A stretch of 64,000 nucleotides of DNA from Lacrimispora defluvii (GTDB taxonomy: Bacteria; Bacillota; Clostridia; Lachnospirales; Lachnospiraceae), in the NCBI GenBank assembly GCA_013036995.1, contig JAAOXG010000003.1, forward strand, positions 92,699 through 156,698. Reading direction: 5' to 3'. This document shows positions 17,727 to 26,360 of the stretch, piece by piece (within the stretch, counting starts at the first letter, position 1; the number at the start of each line of letters is the position of its first letter). The notes beneath the pieces are model-generated. The model was not told the origin of the DNA, searched no databases, and was given only the letters and a program-made list of their open reading frames with translations. Made by a program: the position numbers and the translations under genes.

Positions 17727-18661
17727 GCCTGTTCCCCTCCTAACACCCGCGCCAGCAAAGATCCTGCCGATACCACCGGATATTCCCTGAGGGTGAATAC
17801 CAGACCGTCTATGGGAGAAACCACTTCCTCCAGAATTGTTCCGGTTAAAGGATTTAAGATCTGCCCTATGGGCTGGTTTTCTCTCACCGTACCAAGATGT
17901 TCCACCAGGGGCATAAATATTCCCGGACTTTCCGCATGCAAAAGGCCAAGCTTCCGATTATAGGAAATCATGGGTTCTTTGGGTATTACGGTTTCTCCTG
18001 TCCATATTCCCAGCTCCTTCATCAGGCAGAGGATTCCTTCTGTCAGCTGCTTTCCATAGGTTTTAGTAATCCGCATTCCCACTCCCATCTCAACGACAAA
18101 AGTAGGAACTCCAATGCTGTTTAAACCGTGGGACAGAGTGGAATCCAGTACTACGGCATTTTCATAAACCCAGACCAGATCCACATTCATCAGCTTTGCG
18201 TATCCGATCAGCCTGTCTGCATAGGCTTCGCTCATACGGATCTGGGGAATCTCTCTTAAAAAGATATTACTGGCATGTAAATCCACACAGAAATCAGAAC
18301 CGGAGATGTCTGCCATGATCTCAGAAGCAATATGTTCCGATACAGCTCCCTCCTCATCACCTGGAAAAATCCGGTTCATATCAATGTCATACCCGGGCAG
18401 GCCTCTGGTAATGGAATCGATTCCAAGTGGGTTAAGTGCCGGATATATATCAACAATTCCTTTTAAATAATCCTTATTTTCTCTGATAATACGGTTAATT
18501 TCATAACATACAAACTGGCCTTCCAGCTCGTCCCCATGAACGCCGGTGACAATACTGATCCGCTTTTCTTTACCGGTTACCGTCTCTGGTTCCAATCGGT
18601 TTTTATATATATTCCAGCTTTCTCCTACAGGCAAACCTACGGATGCAACTGTTTTTATCAT
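17723..18661 (-). CDS. AspA/AstE-family zinc amidohydrolase (deacylase)
   Basis: 312 aa, succinylglutamate desuccinylase/aspartoacylase family. All expected residues are visible: zinc ligands in HGDE and VDLHAS, substrate-binding DMNRIFPGD, and catalytic glutamate in VEMGVG. The C-terminal beta domain holds IGQILNPLTGTI. Family members remove acyl groups from N-acyl amino acids; the substrate here is unknown. I use the ATG at 18661, with AAGGGTGAT spaced before it. Coupled to the degenerate paralogue downstream; promoter TTGAAT-16-TATAAT lies just upstream. Confidence 0.82.
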   Translation of the reverse strand: MIKTVASVGLPVGESWNIYKNRLEPETVTGKEKRISIVTGVHGDELEGQFVCYEINRIIRENKDYLKGIVDIYPALNPLGIDSITRGLPGYDIDMNRIFPGDEEGAVSEHIASEIMADISGSDFCVDLHASNIFLREIPQIRMSEAYADRLIGYAKLMNVDLVWVYENAVVLDSTLSHGLNSIGVPTFVVEMGVGMRITKTYGKQLTEGILCLMKELGIWTGETVIPKEPMISYNRKLGLLHAESPGIFMPLVEHLGTVRENQPIGQILNPLTGTILEEVVSPIDGLVFTLREYPVVSAGSLLARVLGGEQA

Positions 18662-18695
18662 ATTTCTCATCACCCTTGTTCTTATACTTTATTAC

Positions 18696-18723
18696 ATTAT
18701 AAGAATAAATCAGCATGATTCAA
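18696..18723 (-). promoter_or_regulatory. Candidate promoter for the AspA-like pair
   Basis: Minus-strand TTGAAT (18718-18723), 16-nt spacer, TATAAT (18696-18701), 35 bp before the start codon. It overlaps the stop codon of the DUF1062 gene. Confidence 0.45.
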
Positions 18724-19334
18724 ACGTCAAGCAATTCCTGCCCGATGGCTTCCTCCTTTTTTATCTGTATTAACATTCCATCCATAACTCTTGCTCCCGG
18801 CATAAGAACCTCCTGACCTGATGTTACCAGCCCGTCATCAAACCATTTTTTAATCCTACTTCTGGAAACTTCAAGCTCACCTGCAAGCAGAACATCTGCC
18901 CTGAGTTTCAGCGCAGACGGATTTTTTATCTGTATTTCCAGAGAATATTCTTTGTTTCCTGGTGTGATAGTAAGGGTCTCCAGGATATGATACCCAGATT
19001 TTACTTCCACGATTTCCGCTTTGTTTTTTATAAACAGTTCTCTGTTACTTCCATAACTGGCAGCCAGCTGTGGGCTGTTGCTTAAAAAGCCTTTATATTC
19101 ATCTTCATCTATATTCTCAGGGTTTGCCCGCTCAATAATGGTCATATTCCAGGAAGTGTCACAATGACTGCAGCGATAGATTAACCATACATCAAGCAGC
19201 TTTCCATTGGCATTTACCCTGAATTTCCCGCTGTTTTGAAATTCTGTTTTTTCTTTACATTTTGGACACCTTCTTATGACAGTGGGCAGCTGATCGGGAA
19301 CAATCAGCCATAGTTTCCGTAAATTACGATTCAT
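18720..19334 (-). CDS. DUF1062 domain protein
   Basis: 204 aa. The DUF1062 N-terminal part has two zinc-ribbon-like pairs, CPKC and CSHC, around FRVNANGKLLDVWLIYRC. A helix-turn-helix-like C-terminal segment (SRSRIKKWFDDGLV) resembles S4-like or RNA-binding elements, which is only a guess. Function unknown in the family. The ATG at 19334 has GGAGG five bases upstream; longer frames lack this. It is followed at 58 bp by the AspA-like pair. Confidence 0.8.
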   Translation of the reverse strand: MNRNLRKLWLIVPDQLPTVIRRCPKCKEKTEFQNSGKFRVNANGKLLDVWLIYRCSHCDTSWNMTIIERANPENIDEDEYKGFLSNSPQLAASYGSNRELFIKNKAEIVEVKSGYHILETLTITPGNKEYSLEIQIKNPSALKLRADVLLAGELEVSRSRIKKWFDDGLVTSGQEVLMPGARVMDGMLIQIKKEEAIGQELLDV

Positions 19335-19414
19335 ATCTTCCTCCATATTGTCGTCTTTACGGATAACTCTACTATGAACGAAGCCGCCTTCCCACCTCAC
19401 TCTCGTTTATGAAA

Positions 19415-19456
19415 TAAAAAAAAGGCAGTGTATCATCGTTTTAATGACACACTGCC
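19415..19456 (-). terminator. Terminator at the end of the CD3324-family gene
   Basis: Stem GGCAGTGT / ACACTGCC (19424-19431 and 19449-19456), extendable by ATCAT/ATGAC, followed on the minus strand by eight Ts. It overlaps the last codons of the gene. Confidence 0.8.
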
Positions 19457-19732
19457 TGTATCTACTTTCTTTTCCTGGAGTACGATCCTTTGAATGCTCT
19501 TCTCTGACAGATAATAGCGTTCCGCCAGAACCTTTACACAAAAACCGGATACGTAATCTTGATAGATGGAACGATCCCTGCGTTTCCGTTCTTCTCTCGC
19601 TCCGGTTCCTTCTCCCCAGGTCCTTTTGTTTTCCTGTTTTCTGGGGATATAGACATACTCCCCGTCAATATAATTCTGAATCAGCTCCACCAGCTCTTCT
19701 GGCAGAATTTCATTGGCTCTCTGATAGCGCAT
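19433..19732 (-). CDS. CD3324-family putative DNA-binding protein
   Basis: 99 aa. N-terminal NEILPEELVELIQNYIDGEYVYIPRK, a basic linker, then a helix-turn-helix with VLAERYYLSEKSIQRIV. This matches the CD3324/Mor-like family common in Clostridia, often annotated as a small regulator. AGGAGG lies 5 nt upstream of the ATG. Target unknown. Confidence 0.82.
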   Translation of the reverse strand: MRYQRANEILPEELVELIQNYIDGEYVYIPRKQENKRTWGEGTGAREERKRRDRSIYQDYVSGFCVKVLAERYYLSEKSIQRIVLQEKKVDTGSVSLKR

Positions 19733-19950
19733 CGCTGCCTCCTAAACAATTTTCTGTCCGGATTAGCAAAGGCTATACAATTACTTATCAGTTCACTGCA
19801 TAACCCGTGCTATGCAGTCTTTGAGGGTTCCATCATAAATAACCCGCCTCCTTTTCATCACTCATTCACCCGCTGTATCGTCAATATTTTACCACAAAAT
19901 TATGAGAAATAACACCTTATACTTAATATAGAATTAAAAATGATCATTCC

Positions 19951-20610
19951 TTAGCTTTTTACAACCACCCCTAAGTACTTTGCCAGCTCTGCCGCCTGAT
20001 ACAAATCCACCACTGCCCCTTTTAATTCCCGGCACTCATCAGACAGAACAAGACCGTGTATGGTACAGGCGGTAAAATCCATCCCTTTCAACATCGTCTT
20101 AAAAAAGCTGGCATTATCTAAGTTAACCTGATTCCATGACAGATCCTTCATGCGGCACTGGGTAAGAAATCCTCCCTCTAACTGGGAGCCGGTAAGGTAA
20201 ATATGTTCCATCTTGGAACTGTCAAAATTGGCATAGCGGAAATTACAGTCTGTTATTCTTGTATGGAGTATGGTACTGCCGCAAAACCTGGTACCCACTC
20301 CTTTGGAAGAAATAAATTCTGTCCGGTTAAAATAGCAGTCTTCCAGACCGCAGTTGGAAAAATCACAGGAACGGAAAACAACATCAGTAAATTCCCCTTT
20401 TTCAAAAGAACAGTCCTGAAACAGGCAGTTTTCAAAAATCGAAGCGGAAAACTGCATGCGGGAAATATCCTTCCCACTTATACGGACGTTTCGTATTATG
20501 ACATCCCGTATTTCTTCTTCCCTCTCTATTTTTCTATCTAATTCCTCTTCTTCTATGAGGATCAGTTCCTCTTCCCCTGAAAGAATCGGCGCAAGCAGCT
20601 TGTCTTTCAT
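19951..20610 (-). CDS. Pentapeptide-repeat protein
   Basis: 219 aa. From about residue 50 the sequence follows the A(D/N)LXX-type pentapeptide rhythm with F/L at the centre (FENCLFQDCSFEKGEF, DFSNCGLEDCYFNRTEF and so on), predicting a right-handed beta-helix. The repeat is Cys-rich. The N terminus is acidic and helical. I chose the ATG at 20610, ten bases after AAGGAG. Pentapeptide proteins can be DNA mimics, but nothing here indicates a role. Confidence 0.85.
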   Translation of the reverse strand: MKDKLLAPILSGEEELILIEEEELDRKIEREEEIRDVIIRNVRISGKDISRMQFSASIFENCLFQDCSFEKGEFTDVVFRSCDFSNCGLEDCYFNRTEFISSKGVGTRFCGSTILHTRITDCNFRYANFDSSKMEHIYLTGSQLEGGFLTQCRMKDLSWNQVNLDNASFFKTMLKGMDFTACTIHGLVLSDECRELKGAVVDLYQAAELAKYLGVVVKS

Positions 20611-20749
20611 CCTTTCCATACTCCTTTTAACTCTTATTGCTTTTATTATGCCACACAGCTTCCGTCTGGACAATCATTAAAAAATAAAGTTCAAAATCCA
20701 TGCATAGGCACCGGCTATCAATGATTGAAAAAAGGCCGAACAGAGCCGA

Positions 20750-20779
20750 TTGGATTTTTGTAGATACAACGCTTATAAT
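20750..20779 (+). promoter_or_regulatory. Promoter of the acyl-CoA operon
   Basis: TTGGAT (20750-20755), 18-nt spacer, TATAAT (20774-20779), 54 bp before the first ATG. No obvious operator palindrome was seen. Confidence 0.6.
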
Positions 20780-20833
20780 AAAAACAGCAAGATTGTTAAA
20801 AAAATAATTATTTATAACCAGGAGGAAGGAACT

Positions 20834-22018
20834 ATGAGTAAATTATCCAAAGAAGAATTTCAATCCTATTTAATGCAAATCCGAGAGCTGGCGGAAGGAC
20901 CGTTGGAAGAGATCCAGAAGGAAGTCGAGGTTACCAATAAATTTCCAAAAGAATTCTACGATCTTTCAATCAAAAATGATTTATACCGCTGCGCTCTGCC
21001 GGTTGAATACGGCGGCTATGGTCTGTCCGAGCTTGAGATCTTACAGGTACAGGAAGAATTCTCCAGAGGACCAGGCGGAATGAGAATGCATCTTCACTAT
21101 GCAATGGATTTAAACTGGAGAATCCTTGATGATTACGGCAGCAAGGAACTGAAAGATGAATACATGAACAAGTTCCAGGATAAATCAGTATTCACCTGCT
21201 TCGCTCTCACAGAAGCAACCGGCGGTACCGGAGCTGATTTACATACCATGGCAGTAAAAGATGGCGATTCCTACGTATTAAACGGAGAAAAAACATTAAT
21301 CTCCCATACGGACTGCTGTGAATTTGCTTATGTAATTGCAGTTACCAATCCTGAATCAAAGAAAGACGACAGACTTTCCGCATTCTTTGTTCCAATGGAT
21401 GCTCCCGGATTTGAAGTTATCAACATGCCTCATATGATGGGCTGCCGCGGAGCCGGACACGGAGAACTGAAATTTACAGACTGTAAGATCGACAAGAAGT
21501 ATTTATTAGGAAAAGAAGGTCAGGGTCTTGAAATTGCCATGCATTCCTTATCTGTATCCCGTGCCCATATCGCAGCAAGTAACTTAGGTATGGCTCAGAG
21601 AATGCTGGAACTTTCCTTACAGTATGCAAATGACCGTGTAACATTTGGAAAACCAATCGGAACCCGTCAGGCAATCCGCTGCAAGATCGCTGATATGTCC
21701 ATGATGGTTCATGCACTGCGCTGCATGGTTTACGATTTTGCTAAATCCTATGAAGAGAATCCTACCGGCGAGTACATTGAAGAGAAAGCAGCTATGTGCA
21801 AGCTGTACAGCATTGATACCACAAGAAAAGTCAGTGATGAGATGTTAGAGATCTTCGGCGGAGTGGGATACTTTGAAGACTGCAAATACGGTCCTGTAGA
21901 ACGTCTCTACCGTGACTGCCGCGCAATGTGGCTGGAAGAAGGCGCTCCTACGGTTCAGCGCATCACCATTTCCAGAAATACCATTAAGCATGGAGCAAAA
22001 ATGGAATACATCATCTAA
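20834..22018 (+). CDS. Acyl-CoA dehydrogenase (CaiA-like position), first copy
   Basis: 394-aa FAD flavoenzyme that would reduce an enoyl-CoA or oxidise an acyl-CoA using electrons via Etf. Domains: N-terminal helical, middle beta (CFALTEATGGTGADLH, the FAD/substrate motif), and C-terminal helical with LEIFGGVGYFEDCKYGPVERLYRDC. The position of the catalytic base reads LEEGAPTVQR, close to the EGxxxIQR of butyryl-CoA dehydrogenase, so a glutamate is available. AGGAGGAAGGAACT precedes the ATG. First gene of the operon; a terminator-like hairpin follows it, which may raise its level relative to the rest. Confidence 0.88.
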   Translation: MSKLSKEEFQSYLMQIRELAEGPLEEIQKEVEVTNKFPKEFYDLSIKNDLYRCALPVEYGGYGLSELEILQVQEEFSRGPGGMRMHLHYAMDLNWRILDDYGSKELKDEYMNKFQDKSVFTCFALTEATGGTGADLHTMAVKDGDSYVLNGEKTLISHTDCCEFAYVIAVTNPESKKDDRLSAFFVPMDAPGFEVINMPHMMGCRGAGHGELKFTDCKIDKKYLLGKEGQGLEIAMHSLSVSRAHIAASNLGMAQRMLELSLQYANDRVTFGKPIGTRQAIRCKIADMSMMVHALRCMVYDFAKSYEENPTGEYIEEKAAMCKLYSIDTTRKVSDEMLEIFGGVGYFEDCKYGPVERLYRDCRAMWLEEGAPTVQRITISRNTIKHGAKMEYII

Positions 22019-22028
22019 CAGGAATTCA

Positions 22029-22075
22029 CCTTGGGGTCATCCGGTTCCGTATGGGCCTGATGACCCCAGGTTTTT
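22029..22075 (+). terminator. Intercistronic terminator or attenuator after the first acyl-CoA dehydrogenase
   Basis: A 12-bp stem with one bulged base (arms 22029-22041 and 22059-22070) followed by TTTTT. It lies inside the operon, before the ribosome binding site of the CoA-transferase, so it most likely gives partial termination. Confidence 0.7.
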
Positions 22076-22094
22076 GTAAAGGAGGAGGATCCGT

Positions 22095-23318
22095 ATGAAA
22101 CCTTTAGAGGGAGTAAAAGTAGTAGATTTAACCACATATCTTGCAGCCCCTACCACAGTCCGCGTTCTCGGGGAATGGGGCGCTGACTGCATTAAAATCG
22201 AGTCCGCCAAGGGTGATCCTGCAAGAACACAGGGCGCAGTATTTAATATGCCCTATGAAGATGATGAAAACCTGGCATTTGATGTTGCCAACATGAACAA
22301 ACGCTTTATTACCCTGGATTTGAAATCCCAGAAGGGTCTGGAAATCGCATACAAACTCATTGGAGAAGCAGATGTCTTTGTAACTAATACCAGAACAAAA
22401 TCTTTGACAAAACTGGGGCTTGACTATGAAACATTAAGCGAACGTTTCCCAAAGCTGGTTTTTGCCCAGGTCTTAGGTTATGGAGAGAACGGCCCGGAGA
22501 AAGATTCTGCCGGATTTGACGTTACCTGCTACATGGCCAGAGGAGGCGTGTTCGGAACTACCGTAAACAAAGGGGATGCTCCCATGATCCCAACCAACGG
22601 CTTTGGTGATTTCCAGGTTTCCTTAGGTCTTGCCTCTGGAATCTGTGCTGCTCTTTATGCACGGGAGAAATCAGGAAAAGGCGATAAGATCACGGTTTCC
22701 CTCCATCACGCTGCAGTTTACGCCCTGAGCACAGGAGTGATTTCTGCCCAGTACGGCAATCAGTATCCAAAAAGCAGGAAAGAAGTTCCCAACCCATTTA
22801 ATAACGTATACCGCACCAGCGACCAGAAATGGGTGGTCATCTGCTGTCCGGAGTATGACCGTGACTATGAAAAGATCATGACACTGTTAGGAAGACCGGA
22901 TATGGTTGGAAACCCTCGTTACATGAGATGTGCAGACGTAAATGCAGGTCATTTAAACCATGAGGTCATTGATGTTCTTGATGACGCCATTGGCAAACTC
23001 ACAAGAAAAGAATTAATGAGCATGTTTAAAGCCAACGACTTAGCCTGCGAAGCTGCCTATGAACCTCTTGATATGTACGAGGATGAACAGGTCTGGGCCA
23101 ATCACATTATTGCAAAAATCCCCTACCCTTCCGGTGAACGCTACCTTCCTACAAACCCGGTAAACTTTGGTTCTGTTGGAGAACCGGAGTATCGGATCGG
23201 CGGCTCCCAGGGTGCTCATACAGTTGAGATCCTGAATCATCTGGGATACAGCCAGGGTGAAATCGGTGAGATTCTTGCCTCCGGCGCAGCCACAGGGGAA
23301 ACAAAGCTGAAAAAATAA
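22095..23318 (+). CDS. CaiB/BaiF-type (class III) CoA-transferase
   Basis: 407 aa. Moves CoA between a product thioester and an incoming acid, so that activation costs no ATP after priming. Family features: start KPLEGVKVVDLT, GADCIKIE, LDLKSQKG, and the catalytic aspartate in GFGDFQVSLGLASGI. AGGAGGAGGATCCGT precedes the ATG. It follows the internal hairpin and precedes the second dehydrogenase by 28 bp. Specific acid unknown. Confidence 0.9.
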   Translation: MKPLEGVKVVDLTTYLAAPTTVRVLGEWGADCIKIESAKGDPARTQGAVFNMPYEDDENLAFDVANMNKRFITLDLKSQKGLEIAYKLIGEADVFVTNTRTKSLTKLGLDYETLSERFPKLVFAQVLGYGENGPEKDSAGFDVTCYMARGGVFGTTVNKGDAPMIPTNGFGDFQVSLGLASGICAALYAREKSGKGDKITVSLHHAAVYALSTGVISAQYGNQYPKSRKEVPNPFNNVYRTSDQKWVVICCPEYDRDYEKIMTLLGRPDMVGNPRYMRCADVNAGHLNHEVIDVLDDAIGKLTRKELMSMFKANDLACEAAYEPLDMYEDEQVWANHIIAKIPYPSGERYLPTNPVNFGSVGEPEYRIGGSQGAHTVEILNHLGYSQGEIGEILASGAATGETKLKK

Positions 23319-23346
23319 CCACGATAGAATGGAAAGGTGAGATGAC

Positions 23347-24489
23347 ATGAGTTTACTATACACCGAAGAACAAAAAGAGCTTCTTGCTCTCGTAAGAGAG
23401 ATGGCTGAAAACGAAATCAAGCCTTACGTAAAAGAAGCAGATGAGAAGGGTGAATGTCCCAGAGAACTCTTTAAATGGGGGTTTGATATGGGACTTCACA
23501 TGCTGGAAATTCCCGAGGAATACGGCGGAACCGGCTTAAGCTATGAAACCACTGCCATGATATTTGAAGAGCTGGCAAAAGTAGATGCAGGCTATGCCAT
23601 CACATTTGTAACCACCTTTGTTGCCTTAAGAAATGTAATTCTTGCAGGAACCAGGGAGCAGGGACAGTATTTTGCTGACAAAATCAGGCCGGGAGCATTT
23701 GCAGGATTTGCCTTAACCGAGCCCAATGCAGGCTCAGATCCGGCCGCCATGCGTTCCACCGCAGTCTTAGATGGGGATGAATACATCTTAAACGGAACAA
23801 AAACCTTTATTACAAACGGAGCTCTCTCTGATGTATTTGTAGGATTTTTCAAAACCAGCCCGGCTGCCGGACACAAGGGAATTTCCGCCTTTATTATCGA
23901 TGCGGATGCACCTGGCGTTACCGTCGGCGCTCATGAGAACAAGATGGGACTTCGTCTTTCCAATACCACTGACTTAATCTTTGAAAATGTGCGGGTAAAA
24001 GCTTCTGCCATGGTTGGACCGGAAGGCTCCGGTTTTAAGCTGGCTTTAAATGCACTGAACTTATCCCGTGCATTCGTAGCAACCCTGGCTGTGGGAATTA
24101 TGCAGAGAGCCCTTGATGAATCCGTAAAATACGCCAAAGAACGCAAACAGTTCGGGACTCCCATCATTAAGTTCCAGATGGTTCAGGCACTGCTTGCAGA
24201 TATGGCAATCAAGGTTGAGGCCTCCCGGTGTCTGGTTAATAACACCATGCGCATGATGGACCAGGGAATCATGGTTCAGAAGGAAGGCTCCATCTGCAAA
24301 ACCTTTGTCTCCGACTGTGCACAGGAGGTTACCTCCAATGCAGTACAGATCTTCGGCGGATACGGATACAGCAAAGAATATCCCGTAGAAAAACTGATGA
24401 GAGACTGCAAAGTGTTCCAGATTTTTGAAGGCGCCAACCAGATCCAGCGTATGACCATTGCAAATGTGCTGGATAAGGAATACAGATAG
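23347..24489 (+). CDS. Acyl-CoA dehydrogenase, second copy (butyryl-CoA dehydrogenase-like)
   Basis: 380 aa and closer to short-chain acyl-CoA dehydrogenases. GFALTEPNAGSDPAA is the flavin/substrate motif; AVQIFGGYGYSKEYPVEKLMRDCKV and FEGANQIQR carry the C-terminal FAD contacts and the catalytic glutamate. It differs clearly from the first copy, so the pair probably have different substrates or form a mixed complex. It is 14 bp before etfB, as in clostridial bcd-etfBA clusters. Confidence 0.9.
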   Translation: MSLLYTEEQKELLALVREMAENEIKPYVKEADEKGECPRELFKWGFDMGLHMLEIPEEYGGTGLSYETTAMIFEELAKVDAGYAITFVTTFVALRNVILAGTREQGQYFADKIRPGAFAGFALTEPNAGSDPAAMRSTAVLDGDEYILNGTKTFITNGALSDVFVGFFKTSPAAGHKGISAFIIDADAPGVTVGAHENKMGLRLSNTTDLIFENVRVKASAMVGPEGSGFKLALNALNLSRAFVATLAVGIMQRALDESVKYAKERKQFGTPIIKFQMVQALLADMAIKVEASRCLVNNTMRMMDQGIMVQKEGSICKTFVSDCAQEVTSNAVQIFGGYGYSKEYPVEKLMRDCKVFQIFEGANQIQRMTIANVLDKEYR

Positions 24490-24503
24490 GAGGACATAAC
24501 AGG

Positions 24504-25292
24504 ATGAATATCGTTGTTTGCATCAAGCAGGTTCCGGATACAACAGAGATTAAAATCGATCCGGTAAAAAACACCCTGATCCGTACAGGTGTACCAAGCA
24601 TCATGAATCCATTTGATAAAAATGCCTTAGAAACAGGGCTTTCCTTAAAGGACCGCTACGGCGGAAAAGTGACTGTGATCTCCATGGGGCCTCCTCAGGC
24701 AAAGGCTGTATTAAGAGAAGCTCTTTCCATGGGAGCTGATGAGGCTTATCTGGTAACAGACCGTGCATTTGGCGGTTCCGATACCTATGCCACCAGCTAT
24801 ATTCTGTCACAGGCCATTAAAAAACTTGGTCACTTCGATGTGATTCTGGGCGGAAAGCAGGCCATTGACGGGGATACCGGACAGACTGCCCCCAGTATTG
24901 CTGAACACCTTGGCGCTGCAAGGCTTACTTATATTCTGGATTTAGAGGCAGACGGGGATAAGGTAATTGCCAGACGGCAGGTGGAGGAAGGAATCGAAGT
25001 AATCGAGGCCCGCTTCCCCATTCTTTGTACTGCAACAAAGGAAAGTAACAAACCCAGATATGCTACCATAAAGAGAAAAATCGCCTCTTTAAAAGCAGAG
25101 ATACCGGAAATCACCCTGGCTGATTTACCAGATGGGGATGTGTCTAAAATGGGACTCAAAGGCTCTCCCACCAAGGTTAAAGCTACTTTCACACCAAAAC
25201 GGACCGCCTGCGGCGTGACCATAGAGGGAAATACTCCCGGTGAAATTGCTAACGCACTGATCGGCAAGCTGGCCGACGGGAAAATACTGTAA
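24504..25292 (+). CDS. etfB: Electron transfer flavoprotein beta subunit
   Basis: 262 aa. Partner of EtfA; passes electrons to or from the acyl-CoA dehydrogenases. Motifs: NIVVCIKQVPDT at the start and GSDTYATSYIL with GKQAIDGDTGQTAPSIAEHLG, the nucleotide-binding pattern resembling bifurcating clostridial Etf. Whether it bifurcates (NADH to ferredoxin plus enoyl-CoA) cannot be settled by eye. AGGAGG precedes the ATG. Confidence 0.93.
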   Translation: MNIVVCIKQVPDTTEIKIDPVKNTLIRTGVPSIMNPFDKNALETGLSLKDRYGGKVTVISMGPPQAKAVLREALSMGADEAYLVTDRAFGGSDTYATSYILSQAIKKLGHFDVILGGKQAIDGDTGQTAPSIAEHLGAARLTYILDLEADGDKVIARRQVEEGIEVIEARFPILCTATKESNKPRYATIKRKIASLKAEIPEITLADLPDGDVSKMGLKGSPTKVKATFTPKRTACGVTIEGNTPGEIANALIGKLADGKIL

Positions 25293-25308
25293 AAGGAGGC
25301 CGAAGAAA

Positions 25309-26319
25309 ATGAGTTTTGAAGCATGGAAGGATGTTTGGGTATTTGTTGAATGTTTTAAAGACCAGCCAAAAAGCGTGGGACTGGAACTTTTAGGCCAGGG
25401 CAGAAAGCTGGCAGAAGGTTTAAAACAGGATCTTTGTGCAGTGGTAATCGGAAAAGATACCAAGGAGGCAGTAAAAGCCGCCGGGGAATATGGTGCGGAT
25501 AAAATTTATGTGGTTGAGGGAGGGGAATACGAAGATTACACTGCCGATGCCTATGGAAATGTATTTTTAAAACTGTGTGAAAAGTATCAGCCCAATACGA
25601 TCTTAGTTGGTGCAACCGTAAACGGCAGAGACCTGGGATCCAAAATCGCGGTAAGCCTGCGCACCGGTCTGACTGCAGACTGTACTGCCCTCAGCGTTGA
25701 TGAGGAAACCGGCAATGTTGTCTGGGAACGTCCCGCTTTTGGAGGCAATTTATATGCTCAGATCCTTTGCAGTGAAACCAGACCTCAGATGGGTACCTGC
25801 AGACCGGGAGCATTTAAAAAACCGGAAAAGAATCCGGACAATAAACCGGTTGTGATCCGGGAAGAGATCTCCACTCCGGCTCAGGAGATCCGGACTAAGG
25901 TAATTGACTTTATCAAAGCCTGTGAAGACAATGACTTGCGGCTTGATGAGGCTGAAATTATCGTTTCCGGCGGCCGGGGCATGAAATCTGCCGAGAACTT
26001 TTCTGTATTAAAGGAATTGGCTGATGTACTTTGCGGTACCGTAGGCTGTTCCCGCGCTGCTGTTGATGCAGGCTGGATGCCTCAGAGCAAGCAGGTTGGG
26101 CAGACGGGCGCTACTGTTTCCCCTAAAATATATTTTGCCTGCGGTATTTCAGGAGCAGTGCAGCATGTAGCCGGGATGAGCGAGTCAGGAACCATCATTG
26201 CCATTAACAAGGATGAAACCGCTCCTATTTTCGAGGTTGCGGACTATTGCATCGTTGGCGATTTATTTGAAGTGGTTCCTGCTCTTGTCAAAGAGCTGAA
26301 GGCGAGGCAGCAGGGATAA
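25309..26319 (+). CDS. etfA: Electron transfer flavoprotein alpha subunit
   Basis: 336 aa. The C-terminal FAD domain shows [38 protein letters not shown] and [27 protein letters not shown], all family hallmarks. The N-terminal half is the Etf alpha/beta nucleotide domain. It is 16 bp after etfB with AGGAGG. No ferredoxin domain is fused at its N terminus, unlike some clostridial EtfA proteins. Confidence 0.94.
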   Translation: MSFEAWKDVWVFVECFKDQPKSVGLELLGQGRKLAEGLKQDLCAVVIGKDTKEAVKAAGEYGADKIYVVEGGEYEDYTADAYGNVFLKLCEKYQPNTILVGATVNGRDLGSKIAVSLRTGLTADCTALSVDEETGNVVWERPAFGGNLYAQILCSETRPQMGTCRPGAFKKPEKNPDNKPVVIREEISTPAQEIRTKVIDFIKACEDNDLRLDEAEIIVSGGRGMKSAENFSVLKELADVLCGTVGCSRAAVDAGWMPQSKQVGQTGATVSPKIYFACGISGAVQHVAGMSESGTIIAINKDETAPIFEVADYCIVGDLFEVVPALVKELKARQQG

Positions 26320-26360
26320 CCTTATCATACCTCTGCTCTTCATTTCCAAGGAGAAGGGTT

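Noticed and set aside
19738..19836. Pyrrolysine-type readthrough of TAG in the leader ORF before the CD3324 gene
   Set aside because: No pyl genes are visible and the frame beyond the TAG runs over the next gene start; decay or a leader peptide is simpler.
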